A stretch of DNA of 64,000 nt from Methylocaldum sp. 14B (GTDB lineage Bacteria > Pseudomonadota > Gammaproteobacteria > Methylococcales > Methylococcaceae), in the NCBI RefSeq assembly GCF_002005105.1, contig NZ_MSCV01000029.1, positions 1-64,000 on the forward strand. Direction: 5' to 3'. Both the position numbers and the translations under genes were made by a program. The notes under the pieces are model-generated. The model saw nothing but the letters and a program-made list of their open reading frames with translations, was not told where the DNA came from and did no database searches. Positions 64,000 to 64,000 of the stretch are shown piece after piece. Position 1 is the stretch's first letter, and each line of letters opens with the position of its first letter.

Positions 64000-64000
64000 G

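Overview
The window looks like the chromosome of a moderately GC-rich gammaproteobacterium, most plausibly a methanotroph or methylotroph of the Methylococcaceae type. This is inferred from a compact serine/hydroxypyruvate/glycerate gene set, a membrane-tethered multicopper oxidase cluster, LpxH and HemJ as single-gene solutions, and the sigma-54 regulator/TrkA order at the right edge. No methane oxidation gene, rRNA or tRNA is visible here, so the taxonomy is inference.

Layout. 1-6.4 kb holds housekeeping genes: the tail of a SulP-type anion transporter overlapping a beta-carbonic anhydrase, a cyclophilin, LpxH, then on the minus strand a zinc-ribbon protein, HemJ, a TlpA-like thioredoxin, a Tim44-domain protein and an M42 aminopeptidase, followed by a Bax-inhibitor-like membrane protein. 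6.7-12.2 kb is a plus-strand C2/serine block: serine-glyoxylate aminotransferase, hydroxypyruvate reductase, a plant/cyanobacterial-type glycerate kinase, a second class-V aminotransferase and phosphatidylserine decarboxylase. Together the first four convert glyoxylate and serine to phosphoglycerate.

12.2-33.4 kb is the accessory part and the most unusual. A 1008-residue winged-helix/ATPase/TPR regulator faces a secreted DUF3455 protein. Next come two gene scars, one of them the N-terminus of an SpvB/TcaC-type toxin-complex protein. After these follow five large co-directional genes without recognisable signal peptides, 16.9-32.7 kb: an M64-like metallopeptidase, a DUF6603-like protein and three giant proteins of unknown function. 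The block ends against a 5'-truncated IS5-family element.

33.5-43.2 kb is mixed: glycerol-3-phosphate dehydrogenase, a DUF4124-nuclease fusion, a PrpB-like lyase, small membrane proteins and a lipoprotein, glutaredoxin, and a three-gene copper-protein module in which every product has an N-terminal export signal and a C-terminal membrane anchor. 43.3-53.4 kb is a sugar locus: a glycosyltransferase/UDP-galactopyranose-mutase-like fusion, a GH2 enzyme, galT, galK and a clan-A glycosidase form one minus-strand operon, divergent from an ABC exporter. A 150-base run of consecutive perfect hairpins (53.5-53.65 kb) separates this from two ferritin-like proteins.

53.7-64 kb carries the ferritin-like pair, an Amt ammonium transporter, a small membrane protein, BipA/TypA, a family-2 glycosyltransferase, a rhodanese, a methyltransferase, TrkA and the 3' part of an NtrX-like sigma-54 activator.
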